This document shows, piece after piece, positions 1 through 6,635 of a DNA stretch of 22,481 bases (positions within the stretch are counted from its first letter, which is position 1; the number at the start of each line of letters is the position of its first letter). The position numbers and the translations under genes are program-made. Source of the DNA: Gemmatimonadota bacterium (lineage in GTDB: Bacteria > Gemmatimonadota > Gemmatimonadetes > Gemmatimonadales > GWC2-71-9); the NCBI GenBank assembly GCA_003221075.1, contig QHUF01000243.1:1-22481 (forward strand), written 5' to 3'. The notes beneath the pieces were generated by a model that worked only from the letters and a program-made list of their open reading frames with translations, did no database searches and was not told the DNA's origin.

Positions 1-544
1 GAAACAGATACAGGAAGTCGTAGGCCTGAAGCAGCATGTAGCTGAATTCAGTGAAAGACAGCCCGCTCTCCATCCGCGCCTTCACCGATTCCTTCTGCAT
101 CATCACGTTGACCGTGAAGTGTTTCCCGACGTCGCGCAGGAAGTCGATGAGGTGTTGCTCCACCAACCACTTCGCGTTGTCGAGCAGGAATGCAGCCGCA
201 GGCCCGGTACCAAACTCGAGGAAGCGCGCCGATTGGTCTCGCATGCGTCGCACGTTCTCGCGAATCTCTTCTCTGGAAAGCAAGGGTCGTTCCGCGGATT
301 TTCCGGATGGATCACCAATAAGGCCTGTCCCGCCCCCCATCAGTACAATCGGCCGATGGCCGTGACGTTGGAGATTGGCGAGCAACATCAGCGGCATCAG
401 GTTGCCGACCTGGAGACTCCGGACGGTCGGGTCGAAGCCGCAGTAGGCCGTGACCGGCCCCTTGGCGAAATGCGCCGCGAGACCGGGGGTCGATTGCTGG
501 ACGAACCCGCGCCACTCCAATTCTTGTAACACGTTAGACGCCAT
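1..544 (-). CDS. tyrS: Tyrosyl-tRNA synthetase, N-terminal part (3' end outside window)
   Basis: Class I aminoacyl-tRNA synthetase that charges tRNA-Tyr in the cytoplasm. About 181 residues are visible, covering most of the Rossmann catalytic domain. Recognisable family blocks are AYCGFDPT (about residues 35-42), GGGTGLIGDPSGK (about 68-80), FLRDVGKHFTVN and LSFTEFSYMLLQAYDF near the truncated edge. The ATG at 542-544 gives a normal TyrRS N-terminus. No Shine-Dalgarno sequence precedes it, and a promoter-like pair lies just upstream (553-581). Oddity: the HIGH signature reads Q45-V-G-N48. Asn at the last position occurs in known TyrRS enzymes, but Gln in place of the first His is unusual. The rest of the domain is well conserved, so I take it as a functional enzyme. 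The KMSKS loop and the tRNA-binding C-terminus lie outside the window. Confidence 0.93.
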   Translation of the reverse strand, partial: MASNVLQELEWRGFVQQSTPGLAAHFAKGPVTAYCGFDPTVRSLQVGNLMPLMLLANLQRHGHRPIVLMGGGTGLIGDPSGKSAERPLLSREEIRENVRRMRDQSARFLEFGTGPAAAFLLDNAKWLVEQHLIDFLRDVGKHFTVNVMMQKESVKARMESGLSFTEFSYMLLQAYDFLYLF

Positions 545-552
545 GGTCGCCA

Positions 553-581
553 ATCGTAGGGGAGGTGGAACAGGCTGGCAA
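553..581 (-). promoter_or_regulatory. Predicted sigma-70-type promoter of tyrS
   Basis: Reading the minus strand, TTGCCA (581-576) and TACGAT (558-553) are separated by exactly 17 bases. Each matches 4 of 6 consensus positions. The -10 ends 8 bases before the tyrS ATG, so the transcript would start within a few bases of the start codon. Assignment is by eye only. Confidence 0.4.
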
Positions 582-612
582 GTCGAGATTCAGGTCACTA
601 GGTTGTTATCAG

Positions 613-2772
613 ATGGTCTCATCGACACCCCCTTCGCCGCGCCGCCCGTTTTTCGTTCGCTGGTGGTACCATCCGGTCCAGCGCCGGCGGGCGATCATCG
701 CGACTGTGCTGGCCTTGCTCTACGGCAGCGGCCTGGCCTACGGCTCGTGGACCCGTGTCTGCGCCGGAGACCGTTGTCCCAGCATCCTGCGCATCGATCA
801 AGGACACCGCCCGCAGGTCCAGACGTCGAAGGTCTATGCCGCGGACGGCCGCCTGATCAGCGAGTACGGCGTTCAGCGCCGCACGGTGGTGAAGCTCAGC
901 GACATCCCGCTCCACGTGCGCCAAGCCTTTCTGGCGACCGAAGACAAGCGCTTTTACAGCCATCATGGCATCGACTTCATTCGGCTGCCTGGCGCCATGC
1001 TCAATGGGTTCCGCGGCTTCTCGACGATCACACAACAGCTGGCGCGCAACGTCTTTTCGGACAAGATCAGCCGTGAGCGCTCACCATCGCGTAAGCTCCG
1101 GGAAGCGCGCGTGGCGCTGGAGCTGGAGCGCAACTTTCCGAAGGACACGATTCTCGAGCTGTATCTGAACCAGATCGACCTCGGCCCCAACGTGGCCGGC
1201 GTCGAGTCGGCCGCGCAGGTGTTCTTCGGAAAATCGGTCCGCGACCTGAACGTCGCGGAGGCCGCGACGCTCGCCGCCCAACCGAAAGCGCCCGGCACAT
1301 ATAACCCGCGGACGCATCCCGACAACGCCGTGCGCCGTCGCAATGTGGTGTTGAACCTGATGCGCGATCAGGGATTCCTGACTCCCGAGGACGCCGAGTT
1401 CTGGAAAGCCTATCCGCTCGTGTTGACGACCCGGCGCACGAGTTATGGCGACGTGGCGCCGTACTTCGTCGAATGGCTGCGCACCTCCTTCCTGGAGCCG
1501 CGGTTTGGTCGCGATCTCTACGAAAAGGGCCTGCGCATCTACACCACGCTCGATCTCGACATGCAGGTAGCGGCCGAGCAGGCGTTGCAGTCACAGCTCG
1601 ACGAGATCGAATCGGGTGTGTACTCGAACGGCAAGTTCGAGGGCACGTCCTATCGCCAATACATCGAACAGGGCCGCACCACGCCTGACGATCAGGGCCC
1701 GTTCGCGCAGTATCTCCAGGGCTCGCTGCTCGCGCTCGATGCCAAGACCGGCAACATCCTCGCGATGGTGGGCGGCCGCGACTTCAGCGACTCGAAGTGG
1801 AATCGCGTCACCCAGTCCCGTCGGCCGCCCGGCTCGACGTTCAAGCCGTTCGTGTATTCGGCCGCGATCCGCGCGGGACATCCCGTCACCGAGATGCTGG
1901 ACGACTCGCCGCTCCCGCCGGTCATCCAGCTCGACAGCTCGCTGTGGCAGCCGAAGGACTACGACGACACGACGCTCGGCATGATCCCGATGCGTCAATC
2001 GTTGTACCTGTCGCGCAACCTTTCGACTATCAAGCTCGGCATGTCGCTGGGTGAGCAGACCGTGATCGGCGAAGCGCGGCGCTACGGGATCACGACGCCG
2101 CTGCCGCCCTATCCGTCGATTCACATCGGCGCACGCGAGGCGATCCCGATGGAGTTGATCGCGGCATACACGTCGTTCGCGAATAACGGGACGCGCGTCG
2201 AGCCGATCGGTATCCAGCGCATCGAGGACCGCCAGGGCAACATCCTCTATCAGTCCACCGTCAAGCGTGAGCAGGTGCTCGATCCGGAGCACAACTGGCT
2301 GATGCTCGACATGATGCGCGACGTCATGCGCTGCCAGCCGGGCAGCGGCCTGCATCGCTGCGGCACCGCGGCCGGTGCCCTGGGCGGACTGCGCATCCCG
2401 ATGGCCGGCAAGACCGGGACGACGGACGACTACACGGACGCCTGGTTCGTGGGCTTTACGCCCGAGATCGTGACCGGCATCTGGGTCGGCTACGACTATC
2501 AGAAGCGCATCATGAACAACGCCGGAGGCGGCCGCATCGTCGCGCCCGCGTGGACGAAGTTCATGCGCGACGTGTACCAGCGGCGGCCGTCGCCCGGCGA
2601 TTGGGCTCGCCCCGACGACCTCGTCACCCGCGAAGTCGACTGGTCGAACGGATTCCTCGCGACGCCGTTCTGCCCGCTCGAGGTGCGGCGCTGGGAGTGG
2701 TTCTATCCGGGCACCGAGCCTTCGCAGGTCTGCCAGGTGCACTCACCGTTTGGTGTCGGGGTCACACCCTAA
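613..2772 (+). CDS. Class A penicillin-binding protein (PBP1A type), bifunctional transglycosylase/transpeptidase
   Basis: Polymerises lipid II glycan strands and cross-links the peptides at the outer face of the inner membrane. A single membrane anchor lies at about residues 27-46. The GT51 transglycosylase domain follows, with the catalytic Glu in ATEDKRFYSHHG (E110) and the block STITQQLARN (137-146). The transpeptidase domain has all three penicilloyl-serine motifs: S408-T-F-K411 in PPGSTFKPF, S467-R-N469, and K600-T-G-T603. Length is 719 aa from ATG 613, normal for the family. A GTG at 565 would add 16 residues, but they lack typical character. A GGAGGTG stretch at 561-567 overlaps that GTG rather than preceding it at normal spacing. 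Only three bases separate this gene from the next, so it probably heads an operon with the amidohydrolase and argR. It is divergent from tyrS. Confidence 0.93.
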   Translation: MVSSTPPSPRRPFFVRWWYHPVQRRRAIIATVLALLYGSGLAYGSWTRVCAGDRCPSILRIDQGHRPQVQTSKVYAADGRLISEYGVQRRTVVKLSDIPLHVRQAFLATEDKRFYSHHGIDFIRLPGAMLNGFRGFSTITQQLARNVFSDKISRERSPSRKLREARVALELERNFPKDTILELYLNQIDLGPNVAGVESAAQVFFGKSVRDLNVAEAATLAAQPKAPGTYNPRTHPDNAVRRRNVVLNLMRDQGFLTPEDAEFWKAYPLVLTTRRTSYGDVAPYFVEWLRTSFLEPRFGRDLYEKGLRIYTTLDLDMQVAAEQALQSQLDEIESGVYSNGKFEGTSYRQYIEQGRTTPDDQGPFAQYLQGSLLALDAKTGNILAMVGGRDFSDSKWNRVTQSRRPPGSTFKPFVYSAAIRAGHPVTEMLDDSPLPPVIQLDSSLWQPKDYDDTTLGMIPMRQSLYLSRNLSTIKLGMSLGEQTVIGEARRYGITTPLPPYPSIHIGAREAIPMELIAAYTSFANNGTRVEPIGIQRIEDRQGNILYQSTVKREQVLDPEHNWLMLDMMRDVMRCQPGSGLHRCGTAAGALGGLRIPMAGKTGTTDDYTDAWFVGFTPEIVTGIWVGYDYQKRIMNNAGGGRIVAPAWTKFMRDVYQRRPSPGDWARPDDLVTREVDWSNGFLATPFCPLEVRRWEWFYPGTEPSQVCQVHSPFGVGVTP

Positions 2773-2775
2773 GTC

Positions 2776-3969
2776 TTGCTTCGTATCCGAGCTGGCCGGG
2801 TTCATCCCGTAACGGCGCCGCCCCTCGAGGACGGCGCCGTTCTTGTTGACGAAACCGGGCGAATCTCGGCTGTGGGTCGGAATGCCGACGTGCCCACGCC
2901 GCACGCCGCACGCGCCATGCAGTTCCCCGACGCGGAGCTGATGCCCGGGCTCGTCAACTGCCACACGCATCTCGAGCTCACGCATCTGGGCGGCGGCGCG
3001 AAACACGACGAGCCGGAGTTTCTCGACTGGATCCGGCGCATTCGCGCGCTGAAGGAGACGACCAGCGCGGCGGCGTTCTCCGAGGCGGCGGTCGCCGGCA
3101 TTCGCGATTGCTGGGCGCGCGGCGTCACGTGCATCGCCGAAACGGGGAGCACGGGCGCCGTCATGCGCGCCCTGCACGATCTCGGCGGGCGCGGGATCGT
3201 GTATCAGGAAGTGTTTGGACCGGACCCGGCACAGTGTGCGGGCACCATGGCGGAGTTGGAGTCGACGGTTCGCCCGCTTCGCCGTCTTGAAACGGCGCAA
3301 CTTCGCTTGGGAGTTTCGCCGCATGCCCCCTATTCAGTTTCAGCGCCGCTGTATGAAGCCGTGGCGGCGTACGCGCGCGTGGAGCAGCTGCCCATCGCCG
3401 TGCACGTCGCCGAGTCCAAGGAGGAGACAGCATTCGTGCGTGATGGTGATGGACCGTTCGCGGTGGCTCTGCGCGCGCGCGGCATCAGTGTGGACGCCCG
3501 CCGCGCGTCGCCGATGACCTACCTCATGCAGCGTGGCGTGATCAAGTCGGGGACGCTGTGCATTCACTGCGTGCAGGTGGACGAAGCCGACGTCGAGCTG
3601 TTGCGGGTGCTCCGCGCGTCGGTCGCCCACTGCCCGCGGTCCAACGCGGCGCACCGTCACGGCCGCCTGCCGATCGCGCTGTTGCGGAAGGCCGGAGTTC
3701 CGGTCGGTCTGGGGACCGATTCGGTCGTGAGCGTCGGCGAGCTGGATCTGTGGGCGGAGGCGGAGGCTGCCGGATTCACGGGGGACGCTGCGCTGCGGGC
3801 GCTGACGATAGAAGGCGCGCGCGCGCTGGGTTGGGAATCGGAAATCGGATCGTTGGAAGTCGGAAAGGCCGGAGACTTGGTCGTTCAGACCGTCCGGCCG
3901 TCCGCCCGTCCGACCGTCCAGTTGACAGTAGTCAGCGGCCGCATCGTGCACCAGATTTCCGGCACATGA
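2776..3969 (+). CDS. Amidohydrolase-superfamily deaminase (ATZ/TRZ/MtaD-like)
   Basis: A 397-aa metal-dependent hydrolase with the TIM-barrel ligand set of the chlorohydrolase/deaminase branch: H63-T-H65, SPHAPYS (H183), H210-V-A-E213, H264 and D315 in LGTDS. These predict hydrolytic deamination of a purine-like or nucleoside-like compound. The HTHLE form resembles aminodeoxyfutalosine deaminases of the futalosine menaquinone route and S-adenosylhomocysteine deaminases, but the substrate cannot be settled by eye. The start is TTG at 2776, three bases after the PBP stop. No ATG or GTG fits, and the translated N-terminus matches the usual small beta-domain. The stop overlaps the argR start in an ATGA junction. 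Near the C-terminus, four octamers (3889-3920) encode an odd Arg/Pro/Thr/Val stretch. Confidence 0.82.
   Translation: MLRIRAGRVHPVTAPPLEDGAVLVDETGRISAVGRNADVPTPHAARAMQFPDAELMPGLVNCHTHLELTHLGGGAKHDEPEFLDWIRRIRALKETTSAAAFSEAAVAGIRDCWARGVTCIAETGSTGAVMRALHDLGGRGIVYQEVFGPDPAQCAGTMAELESTVRPLRRLETAQLRLGVSPHAPYSVSAPLYEAVAAYARVEQLPIAVHVAESKEETAFVRDGDGPFAVALRARGISVDARRASPMTYLMQRGVIKSGTLCIHCVQVDEADVELLRVLRASVAHCPRSNAAHRHGRLPIALLRKAGVPVGLGTDSVVSVGELDLWAEAEAAGFTGDAALRALTIEGARALGWESEIGSLEVGKAGDLVVQTVRPSARPTVQLTVVSGRIVHQISGT
3889..3920. repeat. Four tandem octamers NCCGTCCR inside the amidohydrolase gene
   Basis: Consecutive 8-base units read ACCGTCCG, GCCGTCCG, CCCGTCCG and ACCGTCCA. They fall in the C-terminal strand region of the amidohydrolase. 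An equivalent run of four units lies in the kinase gene at 14523-14554. Confidence 0.85.
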
Positions 3970-4430
3970 AAACGCAGCGCCACGCGGCCATCCTCCGAAT
4001 CGTTCGAGGAGAGACGGTAGGCAGCCAGGAGCAACTGCGCGAGCGTCTCAAAGCTGAAGGGTACACGGTGACGCAGGCGACGTTGTCGCGGGACATACGC
4101 GAGCTCGGACTCGCGAAGGTCGCCGCGCCGGACGGCGGCTCGCACTACGCGGCGGGTCCGGATGGCGCCACCGGCGGGGGCGTCCGGCAGCATCTGGAGC
4201 AGCTGCTTCCCTCCATGCTCGTTTCGGCCGAAGGCGTCGGCCCGCTGCTCGTCCTGAAGACGACGACGGGGGGCGCGCAGGCGCTGGGCCTGGCGCTCGA
4301 CGGCGCCGGCTGGAGCGAGATCATCGGCACCATCGCTGGTGACGATGCCATTCTGGTCATCACTCGCAGCGAGCGAGGCCGCCGCGCCGTCCAGGCGCGG
4401 CTGAAAGAACTCGCAGGACTTCCCGCCTGA
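3966..4430 (+). CDS. argR: Arginine repressor ArgR
   Basis: A 154-aa hexameric arginine-responsive DNA-binding regulator, close to the usual 150-156 aa. The N-terminal winged helix-turn-helix contains SQEQLRERL and the recognition segment TQATLSRDIRELGL (SRD at 41-43). The C-terminal oligomerisation and arginine-binding domain carries GTIAGDDAILVI (121-132), whose Asp pair contacts L-arginine in characterised ArgR proteins. ATG 3966 overlaps the amidohydrolase stop by ATGA, so translation is probably coupled and argR depends on the PBP operon promoter. The obvious local target is argG, whose upstream region has an ARG-box-like operator (6615-6632) about 2.2 kb downstream. The intervening sugar genes separate regulator and target. 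Confidence 0.95.
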   Translation: MKTQRHAAILRIVRGETVGSQEQLRERLKAEGYTVTQATLSRDIRELGLAKVAAPDGGSHYAAGPDGATGGGVRQHLEQLLPSMLVSAEGVGPLLVLKTTTGGAQALGLALDGAGWSEIIGTIAGDDAILVITRSERGRRAVQARLKELAGLPA

Positions 4431-4441
4431 AGAAGATCGAG

Positions 4442-5059
4442 ATGCTCACCGCACTCGCGGTCCTCCTCCCAGCCCTCGGAGCATGTCCGGTTGACGGGGT
4501 GCCTCCGAAGCCGGTGGCTGCGAATACGTTGACCGAAGCCGAGCGATCGGCCGGGTGGCGGCTGCTATTCGACGGCAGGACAACCGCCGGGTGGAGGAAC
4601 TACGGGAAGCCTGTCATTTCTGATGGATGGGTTGTGAAAGACAGCGCGCTGACGCGCACGGGCGCCGGCGGGGACATCATCAAAGACAGCGACGCGATCT
4701 ATTGGAACGCGCCGGAAATGCAGGTCCTCGATGACGCGAAGCACCCGGACGGCAAGTCACCGCTGACGTCGTCGGGGGCGGCCTACGATCTCTATCCGGC
4801 GCCGACCGGCCACGTGCACCCCGCCGGCGACTGGAACACGGCGCGGCTCGTCGTGAACGGCAATCACGTTGAACACTGGCTCAACGGTTTCAAGATGGTC
4901 GAGTTCGAACTGGGCAGTCGCGATTGGGGCTCGAAAGTCGCGGGGAGCAAGTTCAAACCGCATCCCCGCTTTGGGAAAAACGCGCAGGGCCACATCGGCT
5001 TGCAGGACCACGGCAACGTGGTCGCCTTCCGCAACATCAAAATTCGAGTGCTGCCATGA
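4442..5059 (+). CDS. DUF1080 (3-keto-disaccharide hydrolase-like) lipoprotein, apparently internally deleted
   Basis: A 205-aa protein of the DUF1080/LamG-like jelly-roll family, some members of which act on 3-keto-glycosides outside the cytoplasm. The N-terminus is a short hydrophobic signal ending in LGAC (Cys15), a plausible lipobox, although the n-region lacks a positive charge. Family blocks are GWRLLFDGRTTAGWRNYG, YWNAPEMQVLDDAKHPDGK, WNTARLVVNGNHVEHWLNG and GHIGLQDHG near the end. Between GAGGDII and DAIYW the family normally has about 30 more residues (the strands with an FEL.LEW..S..GNSG pattern), which are absent. A 10-bp repeat AAAGACAGCG lies at 4637-4646 and again at the junction (4682-4691). 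Activity is doubtful. The gene starts 11 bases after argR, and its stop overlaps the oxidoreductase start (ATGA). Confidence 0.8.
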   Translation: MLTALAVLLPALGACPVDGVPPKPVAANTLTEAERSAGWRLLFDGRTTAGWRNYGKPVISDGWVVKDSALTRTGAGGDIIKDSDAIYWNAPEMQVLDDAKHPDGKSPLTSSGAAYDLYPAPTGHVHPAGDWNTARLVVNGNHVEHWLNGFKMVEFELGSRDWGSKVAGSKFKPHPRFGKNAQGHIGLQDHGNVVAFRNIKIRVLP

Positions 5060-5085
5060 GCAAAAGATCCCACAGGGTACCCAAG

Positions 5086-5113
5086 GTAGGGGCGCAGCAT
5101 GCTGCGCCCCTAC
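5086..5113. repeat. GTAG palindromic (REP-like) element, copy A, inside a coding sequence
   Basis: A perfect 28-bp palindrome: arm GTAGGGGCGCAGCA followed directly by its exact reverse complement. It is identical to copy C (21690). It is read in frame as V-G-A-Q-H-A-A-P-L-H, residues 11-20 of the oxidoreductase, between the start codon and the twin-arginine motif. Confidence 0.92.
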
Positions 5114-5968
5114 ACGCCCACCCCATTTCGCGTCGCGAGTTTGTGGGTGACGTCGCCACCGGATTGGCGTTCACGATCGTTCCCCCGCATGTGCTCGGCG
5201 CGCGCGGCCGCGGCCGCCTGGCGCCGAGCGACAAGCTCAACATCGCGTGCATCGGCATCGGCGGAATGGGCGCGAACGACGTGCGCGGGGTGGGGAAGAC
5301 CGAGAACATCTACGCGCTGTGCGATGTCGACGAGCGTCAGGGGGCGCAATCCTTCGCGGCCTTTCCGCTCGCCAAGCGGTTCAAGGATTTCCGCGTCCTG
5401 CTCGATAAAGAAGGAAAGAGCATCGACGCCGTCACCGTCTCGACGCCCGATCACACGCACACGGTGGCCGGGATGCTGGCGATGAAGCTCGGCAAGCACA
5501 CGCGCATTCAGAAGCCGCTGGCGCGCTCGCTGTGGGAAGTAAAGCAGCTCGAGGATGCGGCTCGGAAGTACAAGGTTCAGACGCAAATGGGGAATCAGGG
5601 TCACGCCGAAGAAGGCACGCGCCTGATCCGCGAGTGGGTCGAGGCCGGCCTGATCGGCACGGTGCGCGAGGTCCAGCTGTGGACCAACCGGCCGATCTGG
5701 CCGCAAGCAATCGAGCGGCCGCTCGACGAGTACCACACGCCCGCGACGCTCGACTGGGATCTGTGGCTGGGCCCCGCCCCGGCGCGCCCGTACCACCCAG
5801 CGTACGCGCCGTTCAAATGGCGCGGCTGGTGGGATTTCGGCACCGGCGCGCTCGGCGACATCGCCTGTCACTCGATGGACGCGTCGTTCTGGACGCTGAA
5901 TCTGGGTTATCCGACGCGCATCGAAGCCGAGTCGACAAAGCTGTTCGCGGAAACCGCGCCCGCGTGCT

Positions 5969-6158
5969 CGCGCATCACGTACTCGTTCGCGGCCAAGGGT
6001 GGCCGGCCCCCGGTCACGGTCGTGTGGCGCGACGGCAGTCTCTATCCGCCGCGCCCGCCCGAGCGCGCATCACGTACTCGTTCGCGGCCAAGGGTGGCCG
6101 GCCCCCGGTCACGGTCGTGTGGCGCGACGGCAGTCTCTATCCGCCGCGCCCGCCCGAG
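5969..6158. repeat. Exact 95-bp tandem duplication
   Basis: Bases 5969-6063 and 6064-6158 are identical. The bases just outside differ (t at 5968 versus g at 6063; c at 6064 versus a at 6159), so the unit is exactly 95 bp. It is not a multiple of three and therefore frameshifts the oxidoreductase gene. Confidence 0.95.
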
Positions 6159-6554
6159 ATCACCGATCCCAACGCCTGGCCCTTCGACACGAGCGGACAG
6201 CTCTGGATCGGCGATGGCGGCCGCCTGATCGCGGGGATCTACGGCGAGAATCCCAAGTTGCTCGATGCGGCGAAACAGGCCGAGGTCACGGCCCATCCGA
6301 TACCGCAGAAGTACGCACGCACGGAGGGGGTGTACGCCGAGTGGATCGCCGCGTGCAAAGGGGGCACGCCGGCGGGGTCCAATATTCCCGACCATTCGGG
6401 ACCGCTCACCGAGATGGTGCTGCTCGGCAATCTCGCCGTGCGGACCGCGCAGCCGATCGACGTGAACCCGCTAACGGGCGCGGTGCTCACGCCCGGGATC
6501 CCGGAGGAGTACGTCAAGCCGCAGTACCGGCAGGGGTGGGGTTGGTGAGGAACG

Positions 6555-6582
6555 GTAGGGGCGCAGCATGCTGCGGCCCTAC
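6555..6582. repeat. GTAG palindromic (REP-like) element, copy B
   Basis: Same 28-bp palindrome as copies A and C, with one difference (g at 6576 where c would pair). Flanking G6554 and C6583 extend the pairing by one. It begins 7 bases after the oxidoreductase stop and lies upstream of the argG promoter. It has a strong GC stem but no T-run, so an intrinsic terminator role is not supported. Confidence 0.88.
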
Positions 6583-6594
6583 CCAAGACCATCC

Positions 6595-6624
6595 TTGCGC
6601 ATTCGCCATTAGCTAGTGTATTTT
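6595..6624 (+). promoter_or_regulatory. Predicted argG promoter
   Basis: TTGCGC (6595-6600) and TATTTT (6619-6624) are spaced by 18 bases. The -10 lies 11 bases before the argG ATG, implying a leader of only a few bases. No Shine-Dalgarno sequence is visible before the ATG. The -10 falls within the ARG-box-like operator, a natural arrangement for repression. Confidence 0.45.
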
Positions 6625-6632
6625 TATGCACC
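6615..6632. promoter_or_regulatory. ARG-box-like ArgR operator upstream of argG
   Basis: The 18-base site AGTGTATTTTTATGCACC fits the ArgR consensus WNTGAATWWWWATTCANW. The two core mismatches are symmetric (TGTAT / ATGCA half-sites around TTTT). A weaker half-site, TGCAT, follows at 6637-6641 over the argG start codon. ArgR boxes often occur in pairs separated by about 3 bp, which fits the second position, although its distal half is poor. Confidence 0.6.
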
Positions 6633-6635
6633 CAT

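Larger units (their letters stand above)
5056..6548 (+). pseudogene. Tat-exported Gfo/Idh/MocA-family oxidoreductase, frameshifted by a 95-bp tandem duplication
   Basis: NAD(P)-dependent sugar oxidoreductase with a twin-arginine signal (SRREFV, Arg pair at 26-27). It has a Rossmann fingerprint CIGIGGMG (about 65-72), a PDHTH segment, and a QKPL block in place of the usual EKPL. The C-terminal part contains WWDFGTGALGDIACHSMD. The 5' reading frame goes off track at an exact tandem repeat (5969-6063 = 6064-6158) and stops at 6226-6228, giving 390 aa with an aberrant tail. The correct C-terminus (DPNAWPFDTSGQLW onward to a stop at 6546-6548) continues in another frame. Removing one repeat copy restores a 465-aa protein, normal for the family. 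ATG 5056 overlaps the DUF1080 stop. A palindromic repeat (5086-5113) is translated within the n-region. An assembly error cannot be excluded. Confidence 0.88.

Noticed and set aside
565..612. GTG start giving the PBP 16 extra residues
   Set aside because: The GGAGGTG overlaps the GTG itself, so it cannot be its ribosome site, and the added residues lack family character; ATG 613 is preferred, though not certain.
1591..2742. 383-codon open frame antisense to the PBP gene
   Set aside because: Shadow frame; the plus strand carries all three transpeptidase motifs.
6549..6600. Palindrome copy B as an intrinsic terminator after the oxidoreductase
   Set aside because: Strong stem but no T-run follows, and identical elements occur inside a gene and in a divergent promoter region.
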